17,970 nt of DNA, taken from a bacterium (GTDB lineage Bacteria; UBP15; UBA6099; JAJRTR01). The stretch covers positions 1 through 17,970 of the forward strand of contig JAJRTR010000162.1 in the NCBI GenBank assembly GCA_024278215.1. Reading direction: 5' to 3'. The position numbers were made by a program, and so were the translations under genes. Shown here piece by piece: positions 7,742-14,447 of this stretch (the first letter of the stretch is position 1; every line of letters begins with the position of its first letter). The notes beneath the pieces were generated by a model that saw only the letters and a list, made by a program, of their open reading frames with translations, searched no databases and was not told the DNA's origin.

Positions 7742-9384
7742 TGGAAATCATTCCTTTCAACATATATCCGCTCACGGCTGAGTTCCAGATCCGGGATTTG
7801 CATATCCATAATGTTCTGCCAACTTTTATATGTCCTACGATATATCAGACAATTTTCAATTATAACGGGAAATCGGTTCTCCTTCAAATCGTCAAACACA
7901 TAAATTGAAGTGTCCACCCCGTCCGCGGGGATTCTGTTGTCGTAATCAATAATCGCCGGCCGCCAGTATGGAGCGGGATAAACTTGCGAAAAATGGCGAA
8001 CGCGGCGAGGTCCAGGATAGGGAGGAATGTCCTTGAATATTTTTGCAAAGCCTTTTCCAGGAAGGCCTGCGTAATTCCCTTCCGCGATGTCGCCCTCGCC
8101 ACCCCATTTCGGTACGGTCTCGCCTTCGACAAAAGTCAGTGGATTGCCATTTTTATCTATAGCATTCACCAGAAGAATCATATTCCGCATCGGGCTGCCC
8201 GTGGGGTAATGGTGCCCGGCTCCGGTGTTCCTGATCGCAACTGTCACCTTCAGGGTTTCACCATCCATCTCTCCCTTTGCATCAAGTTCGATTGTTTCCC
8301 TCATGAAATCTTCGTGTCTGACACCGAGTTGGAGATGCGATGGAATGCTCATCGGGTCCCTCGATATTCCCCCTGATTCAGGCGTGGTAAAATACTCCAT
8401 TTTCCCTGTCGCCGGCATGTGGCAGTTCTGGCACGTAATATTCCGTCTGGCATACGAGCTTTGTTCCCATTCACTGTATTCAGAATACACGAGATTATCC
8501 CAGAATTTCACGTTGTGGCACGGTGCGCAGTAAGAACTCTCCTTGTACTCAGGGTTGCCGGAACTCCTTTTGACCGAAGTGATGTCATCGTAGGGGCCGT
8601 AGAACACTTGGAAGCCTTCCTCGGGCCGAAGAAATTCATAAGACAGAATCCCGGGGAATCCTCCCGTATTGTCGACACTCGCGCTCTTAATCTTGTGGCA
8701 GAAGTCGCAGAAAACTCCTTCGGAGGGCACTCCTGTCACATCGCTCGGATCAACATCAAAAGGATTGACCATAGCTGCGGCGGGAACATGGCACGCGGCG
8801 CAGTTGCCGTTCGAATTTGGGAAATCATACTTGTATCCGATTCCCTTCCCATCCGGTCCTTTCCTGCCGTTGAAAAACGCCAGGAAAACCGGATTCTTCG
8901 CTGCCTGCGCGTGGGCGTTTTGCGCCCATTCTGAAACGATCTCCGGATGGCACTTCTCGCATGGTTTAACATCCTTGAAATTTTCCCTGAGATACGAGTC
9001 GTCTCCTTTGGAAAATGATGTGATCCATCTATATTGCGGGTTGTCTTTCGTGACTATCGGCTTTAATTCGATACGGTATTCCTTTTCTCCGGGCGATAAC
9101 GGAGTGCCCCAGTTGTAGTAGCCGGTCTTCCATGCGGTGATATTTTCCGATTTGATATCTTCATCAACATGTAGATAGAAACGCCCTTTTGAATCCGTAT
9201 ATCCCAAAAACGCCGTTCCCTGAAGGCGAACCGTGGCGCCTTCTATTGGTCGGCCAACATCATCTATAACAACTCCCAAAAACCGAACCGAAGAACCGCC
9301 TGTTTTCAGCAGTAGCAAATGGACCCAAGATAAAATAAAAACAAGCGTGATAAAAACCAACAATTTTAAGATTTTGCGGCGCAT
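7738..9384 (-). CDS. Membrane-anchored pentahaem c-type cytochrome with carboxypeptidase-regulatory-like domain
   Basis: Using the ATG at 9384 the product has 548 residues. A hydrophobic segment near residues 6-26 is a signal anchor. Residues about 32-110 form a carboxypeptidase-regulatory-like beta-sandwich (VIDDVGRPIEGATV...GYTDSKGRFYL). Five CxxCH haem motifs follow: CEKCH 142-146, CAACH 195-199, CDFCH 226-230, CAPCH 286-290, CQNCH 318-322. This is the cytochrome c554-like multihaem pattern. The C-terminal half has the GAGHHYPTGSPMRN segment often seen in such proteins. It should act in periplasmic or envelope electron transfer; donor and acceptor are unknown. A longer frame from TTG at 9447 would encode 21 more residues, but these come from a dispersed palindrome, so ATG 9384 is preferred. 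It overlaps the lipoprotein gene by four bases. Confidence 0.9.
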   Translation of the reverse strand: MRRKILKLLVFITLVFILSWVHLLLLKTGGSSVRFLGVVIDDVGRPIEGATVRLQGTAFLGYTDSKGRFYLHVDEDIKSENITAWKTGYYNWGTPLSPGEKEYRIELKPIVTKDNPQYRWITSFSKGDDSYLRENFKDVKPCEKCHPEIVSEWAQNAHAQAAKNPVFLAFFNGRKGPDGKGIGYKYDFPNSNGNCAACHVPAAAMVNPFDVDPSDVTGVPSEGVFCDFCHKIKSASVDNTGGFPGILSYEFLRPEEGFQVFYGPYDDITSVKRSSGNPEYKESSYCAPCHNVKFWDNLVYSEYSEWEQSSYARRNITCQNCHMPATGKMEYFTTPESGGISRDPMSIPSHLQLGVRHEDFMRETIELDAKGEMDGETLKVTVAIRNTGAGHHYPTGSPMRNMILLVNAIDKNGNPLTFVEGETVPKWGGEGDIAEGNYAGLPGKGFAKIFKDIPPYPGPRRVRHFSQVYPAPYWRPAIIDYDNRIPADGVDTSIYVFDDLKENRFPVIIENCLIYRRTYKSWQNIMDMQIPDLELSRERIYVERNDFQ

Positions 9385-9421
9385 AGAATTTTTATCCGAA
9401 TTCTTTATTGAGCGAATTCCT

Positions 9422-9435
9422 CGGACTTCAGTCCG
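9422..9435. repeat. Dispersed palindrome copy upstream of the cytochrome
   Basis: CGGACT-TC-AGTCCG is the reverse-complement form of the palindrome at 4724-4739, with matching GC-rich flanks. It lies 38-51 bases upstream of the cytochrome ATG, in its leader, and could form a hairpin in that mRNA. Confidence 0.5.
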
Positions 9436-9470
9436 GGGAGAGTTCAATTCTCATATTTTACTGGTTTGTA

Positions 9471-9498
9471 CGATTTCTGAATATATCTTCAGAATCGC
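9471..9498. promoter_or_regulatory. Inverted repeat in the cytochrome upstream region
   Basis: CGATTTCTGAA (9471-9481) pairs with TTCAGAATCG (9489-9498), with one bulged T, around TATATC. It lies about 90-115 bases before the cytochrome start. It may be a regulator site or a leader hairpin; no T-run supports a terminator in either direction. Confidence 0.3.
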
Positions 9499-9569
9499 AC
9501 GTTTCCATCCCTGCTTATTACTACGCAATGGGATAAATATAAATTGCGAGTTGAACTTTAAATTATGAG

Positions 9570-9585
9570 TGTGATTGTGATCACA
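9570..9585. promoter_or_regulatory. CRP/FNR-family-like operator
   Basis: TGTGATTGTGATCACA contains both CRP half-sites in consensus form, TGTGA-N6-TCACA. It can also be read as the perfect ten-base palindrome TGTGATCACA (9576-9585), flanked by GTGTG and CACAC. It is about 186 bases upstream of the cytochrome ATG and downstream of hicA. A CRP/FNR-superfamily regulator would suit a cytochrome operon, but no such regulator gene is in the window. Confidence 0.4.
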
Positions 9586-9702
9586 GCACACCCATTGAAT
9601 CGCTCATCATCTGTCATCCAAAACAAGAAACATGATTTCTATAAAAAAGCCGGGTAACATTAACTAAATTCAGTCAAATCAAAATTGCTGCTTAGTTATG
9701 CC

Positions 9703-10371
9703 TTACGTAACAAGGCGGGTAATCGCCTCCGCCATCCGGTGCGGATGATTTCTGTTATCGCGCAGCCTTTCGTTTTGTATGATCACCCGGCCCTGGAAAC
9801 AGGCAGTCACGGGAATGCGGGAATACAACCGGGGCAATTGCAAAATTCCGGTGCGGCTGCGGTCGGCTGCAATTGTCAACAGATGTGTTGTCGGCGCAAA
9901 ATCGTCCTCGACGTGCTCTGCAAATACGCCTGCGGGGATATTGCACCTACGCCTAGCTTCAGACCAATTTCGCTCGACCTCGCTACGAACATAATTTTGC
10001 AACTGGCTCAACCGAAAAACACCGCTGCAATACCGGGCGGCGTTCTTGAATTTTCGATGGAAACGCTTAATGAAAAGCGTCAGGCCGTGGAAAAGTTCAA
10101 ATACTGCGTTTGTTCGAGGAAACATGCAGAAGCGGAAACAAACTAAAGCACCTCGGAATTCGTCGACAGTTATACCGAAGTCCGAAATAATCGCTGCAAG
10201 AGTTTTCCTTTTAATATCTCTGCTGGGATGAACAGGTATGACAACCCGCCGCCTGTCGGATTTTCTCTTATAAATGGCATGGCTTGTCCCGGCCTGTCGC
10301 GAGTACTCAAAGCCCAGCTTTACTGCCACGCGGGTGACATCCTTTGAGGTTGCCGTGGGGAAACGCGGCAC
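9703..10371 (-). CDS. hicA: HicA-type mRNA interferase toxin with repeat-derived C-terminal extension
   Basis: Residues 1-76 match HicA, a small dsRBD-fold toxin that cleaves mRNA. The features are GFEYSRQAGTSHAIYKR with catalytic His31 in the GTSH motif, VVIPVHPSRDIKRKTL, then an IISDFGITVDEF helix where HicA proteins normally end. The frame does not stop there but runs on to residue 222. The tail is encoded by unrelated spacer, the 164-bp dispersed repeat (from about residue 102) and a 177-bp inserted element (residues 122-180). The expected end is near 10144. The GTG start at 10371 shares one base with the hicB stop codon, so translation is probably coupled. The toxin may be intact, weakened or inactive; the tail's effect is unknown. 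Confidence 0.8.
   Translation of the reverse strand: MPRFPTATSKDVTRVAVKLGFEYSRQAGTSHAIYKRKSDRRRVVIPVHPSRDIKRKTLAAIISDFGITVDEFRGALVCFRFCMFPRTNAVFELFHGLTLFIKRFHRKFKNAARYCSGVFRLSQLQNYVRSEVERNWSEARRRCNIPAGVFAEHVEDDFAPTTHLLTIAADRSRTGILQLPRLYSRIPVTACFQGRVIIQNERLRDNRNHPHRMAEAITRLVT
9720..10066. repeat. 164-bp dispersed repeat, copy B, interrupted by a 177-bp element
   Basis: The two halves, 9720-9831 and 10015-10066, rejoin to match copy A (5216-5379) at 160 of 164 positions. Between them lies the inserted element plus a six-base duplication. The whole copy lies in the 3' extension of hicA. Confidence 0.85.
9832..10008. mobile_element. 177-bp MITE-like element with TIRs and 6-bp target duplication
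   Basis: The left end GGGCAATTGCAAAATT and the reverse complement of the right end, AGCCAGTTGCAAAATT, match at 13 of 16 bases. The element is flanked by CAACCG at 9826-9831 and 10009-10014, present once in copy A. It encodes no transposase. Its length is exactly 59 codons, it lies in codon phase with hicA on the minus strand, and it has no stop in that frame, so it adds residues 122-180. The flanking duplication is visible in the protein as a repeated Arg-Leu. A transposase elsewhere must mobilise it. The alternative, a deletion between CAACCG repeats in copy A, is less likely given the inverted ends. Confidence 0.75.
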
Positions 10372-10598
10372 TAAACTGCGACCTTAACAGTAGTAATGGA
10401 AATCTCACCGTAGTGTACTTCATCTCCGTCGTAACGATAATCTTCGATCATCGCCTGAATCGCAGCCTTAAGTTCTGACAAGGTTTCCTCGTACGTTTCG
10501 CCCTGCACGTGACACCCTGGCAATGCCGGGCACGTGGCGAAATATCCGCCCTCCTCGCAAGGTTCAATCACCACAGTAAAGGAATGTTCTTTTTTCAT
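10371..10598 (-). CDS. hicB: HicB-family antitoxin
   Basis: The product (75 residues) has the HicB partial RNase H-like fold signature: FTVVIEPCEEGGYFATCPALPGCHVQGETYEETLSE, followed by an amphipathic helix (LKAAIQAMIEDY). HicB binds and blocks HicA. There is no visible C-terminal DNA-binding helix-turn-helix or ribbon-helix-helix, so autoregulation would be by another route, or this is the short HicB form. The ATG at 10598 has a strong Shine-Dalgarno GGAGG at a six-base spacing. The order is antitoxin then toxin, the reverse of the E. coli hicAB arrangement, with a one-base stop/start overlap to hicA. Confidence 0.88.
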   Translation of the reverse strand: MKKEHSFTVVIEPCEEGGYFATCPALPGCHVQGETYEETLSELKAAIQAMIEDYRYDGDEVHYGEISITTVKVAV

Positions 10599-10862
10599 GT
10601 GAAGCCTCCGCGAATATAGATACCCTGTCCTCCCAATTATTATTTTACTTCAATCCGGTGCTTCTTTCCAGCGCTCCCAGGATATGTAAATGATGCGGCG
10701 ATGCTTGAAACATGTAAACATAGTCCTGAAAAACAGTGCCTGTGTCGGAAAACATGCCTGCGAGAAAATTCCGTATGGCGTCCCCGGAATCTTCAAAAAC
10801 GCCGTTGCAATACCGGGTGGCGCTCTTGGTTTTTAGTAGCCAGTTTTAAGTTATAGTTGATG
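10599..10862. other. Intergenic stretch upstream of hicB
   Basis: No gene is seen. The part next to hicB is AT-rich on the antisense strand (TAAAATAATAAT), which could be the hicBA promoter. A partial dispersed repeat lies at 10795-10828. Confidence 0.4.
10795..10828. repeat. Dispersed repeat, right-end fragment (copy D)
   Basis: This stretch matches the right end of the 164-bp repeat (copy A near 5334-5367) at 29 of 34 positions, including the hairpin GCAATACCGGG-GGCG core. The left part is missing. It is an older, eroded copy. Confidence 0.6.
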
Positions 10863-11225
10863 ACTAGCAGGACATCGTGCACCCTGATGCGCATTGAACC
10901 TTGAAAACAAAATATCGTTCGTAGAACATTCTTCTCCAAAAGACCTGCTATCAGGAGTCAATAGTTGAGCAAAATAAGTGAACATCACAACACCTCAAGG
11001 GCGATAGGGCCGGTTGTCGGTCATGATGCGCCAGATGATATGGCACAGTTTGGCGGCCACGGCTGTGGCGGCGGCGTTGAAGTGTTTGCCCTCAGAGATT
11101 TTCTTTACCGACATCCATCAGCTTCAAGTTCGTATTGACGGTAAACTCTTCGAGGCTTTTGAATATTCGATCCCTTTCGAGTACGAACGATATTAAATTT
11201 TCAAGGTGCACGATGTGCTGCTAGT
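10863..11225. mobile_element. Degenerate element with long inverted arms around a transposase remnant
   Basis: The left arm (10863-10923) and right arm (11182-11225) are inverted copies. Both carry CTAGCAG-C/G-ACATCGTGCACC, then TTGAAAA and AATATCGTTCGTA. The left arm has 17 additional bases between the two blocks. Between the arms are an IS110-like transposase C-terminus and unassigned sequence. It could be an internally deleted IS or a non-autonomous derivative. No target duplication was identified. Confidence 0.5.
10995..11114 (-). pseudogene. IS110-family transposase, C-terminal remnant
   Basis: Only 39 residues remain in frame, from ATG at 11114 to a TGA at 10995. EGKHFNAAATAVAAKLCHII followed by WRIMTDNRPYRP resembles the end of the IS110/IS116/IS902 (transposase_20) domain, where a basic stretch precedes A-V-A-K-L and a Trp. 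An in-frame stop lies just upstream, so the catalytic DEDD and Ser domains are gone. The match is by memory of the family pattern, so it is moderate. Confidence 0.5.
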
Positions 11226-11230
11226 TCGGC

Positions 11231-11261
11231 GCCCCCATGGGGGCGGGCCTCTACGAGGCCC
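11231..11261. repeat. Two back-to-back GC-rich hairpins
   Basis: GCCCCCATGGGGGC (11231-11244) is a perfect palindrome. It is followed with no gap by GGGCCTC-TAC-GAGGCCC (11245-11261), a perfect seven-pair stem. Further partial copies of the arm motif follow in the minus orientation (near 11266-11282 and 11307-11321). This may be the border structure of a mobile element or a strong transcription block before the SH3b gene. Confidence 0.55.
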
Positions 11262-11440
11262 ATAGTGCACGATCTCCTGCAAGTTGTTTTTAGCAGTTTG
11301 GGTTACCGATGTCCTGCTAGCCAGCATATAGTTGGCAAGGAGTTGTAATTTCTGTGAAAAGTGGGGTAAATATGCAGAGGGGCTTGCATCTGTGGTATTA
11401 TTGCAGAAGTTACACAAAAGAAAGTGCATAAAGAAACAGT

Positions 11441-12325
11441 ATGGACAATGACATGATGAGAAGAATGAAATGGATATTAGTAGTTTCAATATTGGGAATG
11501 GTCGAAATTTCCGTATCATCTGCTTTTGTCAACGCAGCAAGTGGTGTCAGGGGCATGATTGTTGCTGACAATGTGCGAATCAGGGAAGAGCCGAACACCA
11601 AGTCAGAGATTTTAGCCGTAATGAAATGGGGAGATATTGTAGATATTCACAGTATTCAGAATGATTGGGCAAAAATCTGCTGGTATAGATTAGACGGAAA
11701 TGATGAAATCGTATGTGGATGGATATATGCAGCATTCTTTGACCCATGCCACAAACATTTTAGGAAGATAGAGCCACAGATTGAAAAGGGAATAGCCAAA
11801 TACAAATCTTGCATTCAACCATCTGAAGAAAAGAAAGAGGAAATAAAAAACTTTTTGCGAAGATTCAAAACAGCTTACATCGAAAAGGATTATGTATTTT
11901 TTAAAAAGCACTCTGCCGAAAGTATTTTAGATAACTATGGAAAATGTGAGCGCCATAGCAGAGAAGAGAGACCCGTTAGTAAATACGCATTTGAACATGA
12001 AAGTCTTGGCGATCTTCCCATAAAGATCATATCCGAAGGATGTACGGATTTACCAAAGTCATCATACTGTAAAATTTATGAGCTATCAGATTACTTAGAT
12101 GACAATAATTTCTTTATAGAAACTCCTGATTTAACTAATGATATGACTCAACTTCATAAATATAGTAGTGGGGATTGTACTGTTATTTATGGCACTGATT
12201 GGATAAGAGTGGTCAGTTATGGATATGAACAAGAGTCATATTGCGGCATTAGATCCTCAGTGTATTTTCGAAAGATAGACGACACTTGGAAACTCATAAG
12301 GGTAGATATATACGGTCCATGTTAG
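11441..12325 (+). CDS. Secreted SH3b-domain protein with uncharacterised C-terminal domain
   Basis: The product has 294 residues. A signal peptide (about 10-33, ending SSAFVNAA) is followed by a bacterial SH3 (SH3b) domain at about 38-100: VADNVRIREEPNTKSEILAV, then the WAKI and GWIYAAFF strands. Such domains bind peptidoglycan or cell-wall ligands. The rest (about 130-294) starts with helix-rich EIKNFLRRFKTAYIEKDYVFFKKHS and ends in strands with DDTWKLIRVDIYG, which hints at an NTF2/SnoaL-like fold; I do not claim it. Several cysteines suggest disulfides and an exported location. Base composition is clearly more AT-rich than the neighbours, and the gene sits alone beside IS remnants, pointing to transfer. 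Met5, Met6 or Met9 are alternative starts; no strong Shine-Dalgarno is seen. Confidence 0.75.
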   Translation: MDNDMMRRMKWILVVSILGMVEISVSSAFVNAASGVRGMIVADNVRIREEPNTKSEILAVMKWGDIVDIHSIQNDWAKICWYRLDGNDEIVCGWIYAAFFDPCHKHFRKIEPQIEKGIAKYKSCIQPSEEKKEEIKNFLRRFKTAYIEKDYVFFKKHSAESILDNYGKCERHSREERPVSKYAFEHESLGDLPIKIISEGCTDLPKSSYCKIYELSDYLDDNNFFIETPDLTNDMTQLHKYSSGDCTVIYGTDWIRVVSYGYEQESYCGIRSSVYFRKIDDTWKLIRVDIYGPC

Positions 12326-12424
12326 AATAAATTCGATTGTTGTATACATGAATTGCAAAAATCCTTAATACAATTCAGCATAATAGAGAGTGAATCCCAC
12401 TCGATTTCTGCAAAACAGCCATGA

Positions 12425-12452
12425 AACATGCAGTAACTCGCTACTGCATGTT
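12425..12452. terminator. Perfect 11-bp hairpin after the SH3b gene
   Basis: AACATGCAGTA (12425-12435) pairs with TACTGCATGTT (12442-12452) around ACTCGC. It lies 100 bases after the SH3b stop. No T-run follows in either direction, so it may be a Rho-independent-like structure without a tail or a repeat. The gap 12326-12769 holds no gene. Confidence 0.35.
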
Positions 12453-12489
12453 ACAGGCGTTGCGCCGACTCTTTGCCAACACCTACGAG

Positions 12490-12528
12490 TAATCGCCTCC
12501 GCCATCCGGTGCGGCTGATTTCTGTTAT
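12490..12528. repeat. Dispersed repeat, left-end fragment (copy C)
   Basis: Thirty-nine bases match the left end of the 164-bp repeat, with one difference from copy A and one from copy B. Similarity fades abruptly after TTCTGTTAT. This shared left boundary (TAATC) supports a real element end there. Confidence 0.7.
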
Positions 12529-12769
12529 TCCCCCGACTTCCAATCTTATATATGATCCGGGAACGGGCAATCATCCGCACACCCGCACAATCTTACAGAC
12601 TCACCACATGAGTGCTCTCATCTGAACCTGACTTCGATAATATGTCGGCCCAAACCTGTCAGATGTCTGCACAGGCGCAATTGGAACATCCGGCCTGCAC
12701 AGATTTTATCGACTGGACAGATTGAATGGAGGACGACATGAATATCAGGGTGAAATTCGGAAAGAATCC

Positions 12770-13060
12770 TTACGGCAACCGTTTCCCCTGCTCAGGTTTT
12801 GAGTTGACGACTTTCATCATCAGTGCCGTCCTGCACTCTGCGGCTACACGCTCGTATGCCTCTCGTATCGCATCGAACACGTGCGCGGTCTCTCCTGTCA
12901 CTATCGCGCTCATACAGCCACGGTCGACATCGATCCCCTTTTTCTCGATTATGTCGACGAAGCGTACTATGCGTTCGAGTACTTCCCCATCACACATCGG
13001 ATATAAACTTACCTCCACCATCACCTGCAACTGGTTCACCCCTCCCGGATTCCGCCACAT
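12770..13060 (-). CDS. Thiamine-binding-like (MTH1187/YqgV/YkoF) small protein
   Basis: The core MVEVSLYPMCDGEVLERIVRF..GIDVDRGCMSAIVTGE...AIREAYERV has the ferredoxin-like pattern of the MTH1187/YqgV thiamine-binding family (formerly DUF77): a first strand ending in a xxYP motif, a helix, a central GCMSAIVTGE strand where homologues read GTVIEG, and a second helix. Members bind thiamine or related hydroxymethylpyrimidine ligands; the role is otherwise unsettled. The ATG at 13060 has AGAGGT at a seven-base spacing and is preferred over the upstream GTG at 13102 and the internal ATG at 13021. It follows the membrane glycosyltransferase gene by 51 bases on the same strand. The assignment is by pattern and moderate. 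Confidence 0.6.
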   Translation of the reverse strand: MWRNPGGVNQLQVMVEVSLYPMCDGEVLERIVRFVDIIEKKGIDVDRGCMSAIVTGETAHVFDAIREAYERVAAECRTALMMKVVNSKPEQGKRLP

Positions 13061-13111
13061 TACATGCACCTCTGCCGCGAACGGCTGCCTCACATATTTC
13101 ACCGATGCGGG

Positions 13112-14380
13112 CTACCCGTTTTCAAGCCTGTCCGCCCGGCGGTTTTTTCTCAGTATTGATTCAAAAAACAGTGCATAGCACAGGATATGTGTTATAAACA
13201 TCGCACTTACATATCTTGGTTCATAATGAGTCAATCCATATAGTAGCACAATAAAAAACATCGGGAAAAAGACAAATAACATGTCGGGATTTTTCAGCAA
13301 TAATATTAACGCGTAAAGTATGGACGCAGCGCTCAGCAGAGCCAGGGCAATCTTCATCGCCATGACTGTTCCGGCTCCAATTCCGGTTATATCCTCGATC
13401 TTGTAATTCAACCCGCTGCTGCGGACCACCATGAACATCCTCTTTATCATGGCTTTTACAATGAATCCGGGATATTCCTTTACTGCTTTGAAGTATTTGT
13501 TTTTCCAGTATTCGTTGGCCTCATAACTGCCGTCGACAAGACCGAGCGCCACGACCTCTTTCGCTCTTGCTGCGTCGTCGCAGAGCGCTCCCATCGGGTT
13601 GTCGGGGTACACACATCCTATCGGCTCCCAGAATGCGTTCCATGAGCAGGTTGTCGTCGGAATAAAATGGCCGTATTTCTGATAATTTCTGATCGGCCAC
13701 CAGGAATACACAATGATAAAACCTGCAAAAAGAAGACCGATTTTCAACAGGTCGACCCTGAATCCATTCCTCTTTAACAATGAATAGGGTATCGCAAGCA
13801 GTACGACAAAAAACGGCATAACAAAGAATTCGCCACGCACATAAAACAACACAGCGATCACCACGCCGGTGACGGCGCTCAAATATATTTTATTCCCCTT
13901 GAATGAAGCTACTATCAGAAGCATCGCGATAAGAAAAAGCGCCGGCGACAACGCCTCGGCCATCGCAAATCCCGATTGTATGACAAACACAGGCATATAG
14001 GCATATCCCGCCGCTGCCAGTATTGATACTCCCGATCTGGCGAATATCATCATGCCGAGCCAGTAGACCAGAAGCACCGCCAGGGCATCTATCGTTATCT
14101 GGGCGATCCTGACTCTTGTCACCCACACATCCCTGTCTTTGTCGAAGAACAGAGACATGAAAATCGAATACCCGGGAAGACGGTTCACGTTGAATATCTT
14201 TTTGTTATGCACAAAATATTCGCCGGAAGAAAGATATATACCGTGGATTCCTCCAAAGTAGTTCTCTTGCGACCATTCCGTGTAGTTTCCATAACCCAGA
14301 CTTTTCACAACGCTGAACCGTAGTATCCAGCCGGTCACAACAAGCACAAAAAGTGTTATGAAAACGTATTTCCTGTTCAT
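13112..14380 (-). CDS. GT-C-type integral membrane glycosyltransferase
   Basis: The product (422 residues from ATG 14380) is hydrophobic with about ten membrane spans, beginning at residue 4. A large first periplasmic loop contains acidic residues and NRLPGYSIFMSLFF (from about residue 66), comparable to the R-P-P-x-Y-P segment of ArnT/PMT-like (GT39/GT83) enzymes that use polyprenyl-phosphate sugars. A second hydrophilic stretch lies at about residues 245-300. It probably modifies a surface glycan or protein; donor and acceptor are unknown. The ATG at 14380 has GAGGAG eight bases upstream and is better than a frame extended to 14428. It lies 67 bases after asnB and 51 before the thiamine-binding-like gene. 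Confidence 0.72.
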   Translation of the reverse strand: MNRKYVFITLFVLVVTGWILRFSVVKSLGYGNYTEWSQENYFGGIHGIYLSSGEYFVHNKKIFNVNRLPGYSIFMSLFFDKDRDVWVTRVRIAQITIDALAVLLVYWLGMMIFARSGVSILAAAGYAYMPVFVIQSGFAMAEALSPALFLIAMLLIVASFKGNKIYLSAVTGVVIAVLFYVRGEFFVMPFFVVLLAIPYSLLKRNGFRVDLLKIGLLFAGFIIVYSWWPIRNYQKYGHFIPTTTCSWNAFWEPIGCVYPDNPMGALCDDAARAKEVVALGLVDGSYEANEYWKNKYFKAVKEYPGFIVKAMIKRMFMVVRSSGLNYKIEDITGIGAGTVMAMKIALALLSAASILYALILLLKNPDMLFVFFPMFFIVLLYGLTHYEPRYVSAMFITHILCYALFFESILRKNRRADRLENG

Positions 14381-14447
14381 TTTTCCAGCTCCTCGACACA
14401 ACTTTTTGCGTGAAATATCCGTCGTCAATTGCTCGTCTCCGATATCT

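Noticed and set aside
8419-8934. Plus-strand frame of 171 codons
   Set aside because: It is the reverse of the cytochrome haem region; the CxxCH motifs on the other strand are decisive.
11101-11180. Possible IS110 N-terminal motif (DVGKENL on the minus strand)
   Set aside because: Only seven residues resemble the DEDD start motif and they lie in a different frame overlapping the C-terminal remnant, so chance is likely.
11014-11196. Plus-strand 60-codon frame
   Set aside because: It lies antisense to the IS110-like remnant and ends in the right inverted arm; no start signal or domain.
12726-13178. Plus-strand frame of 150 codons with ATGGAGGACGAC start
   Set aside because: It overlaps the minus-strand thiamine-binding-like gene and the end of the GT-C gene; its Ser/Thr/Pro-rich content shows no domain.
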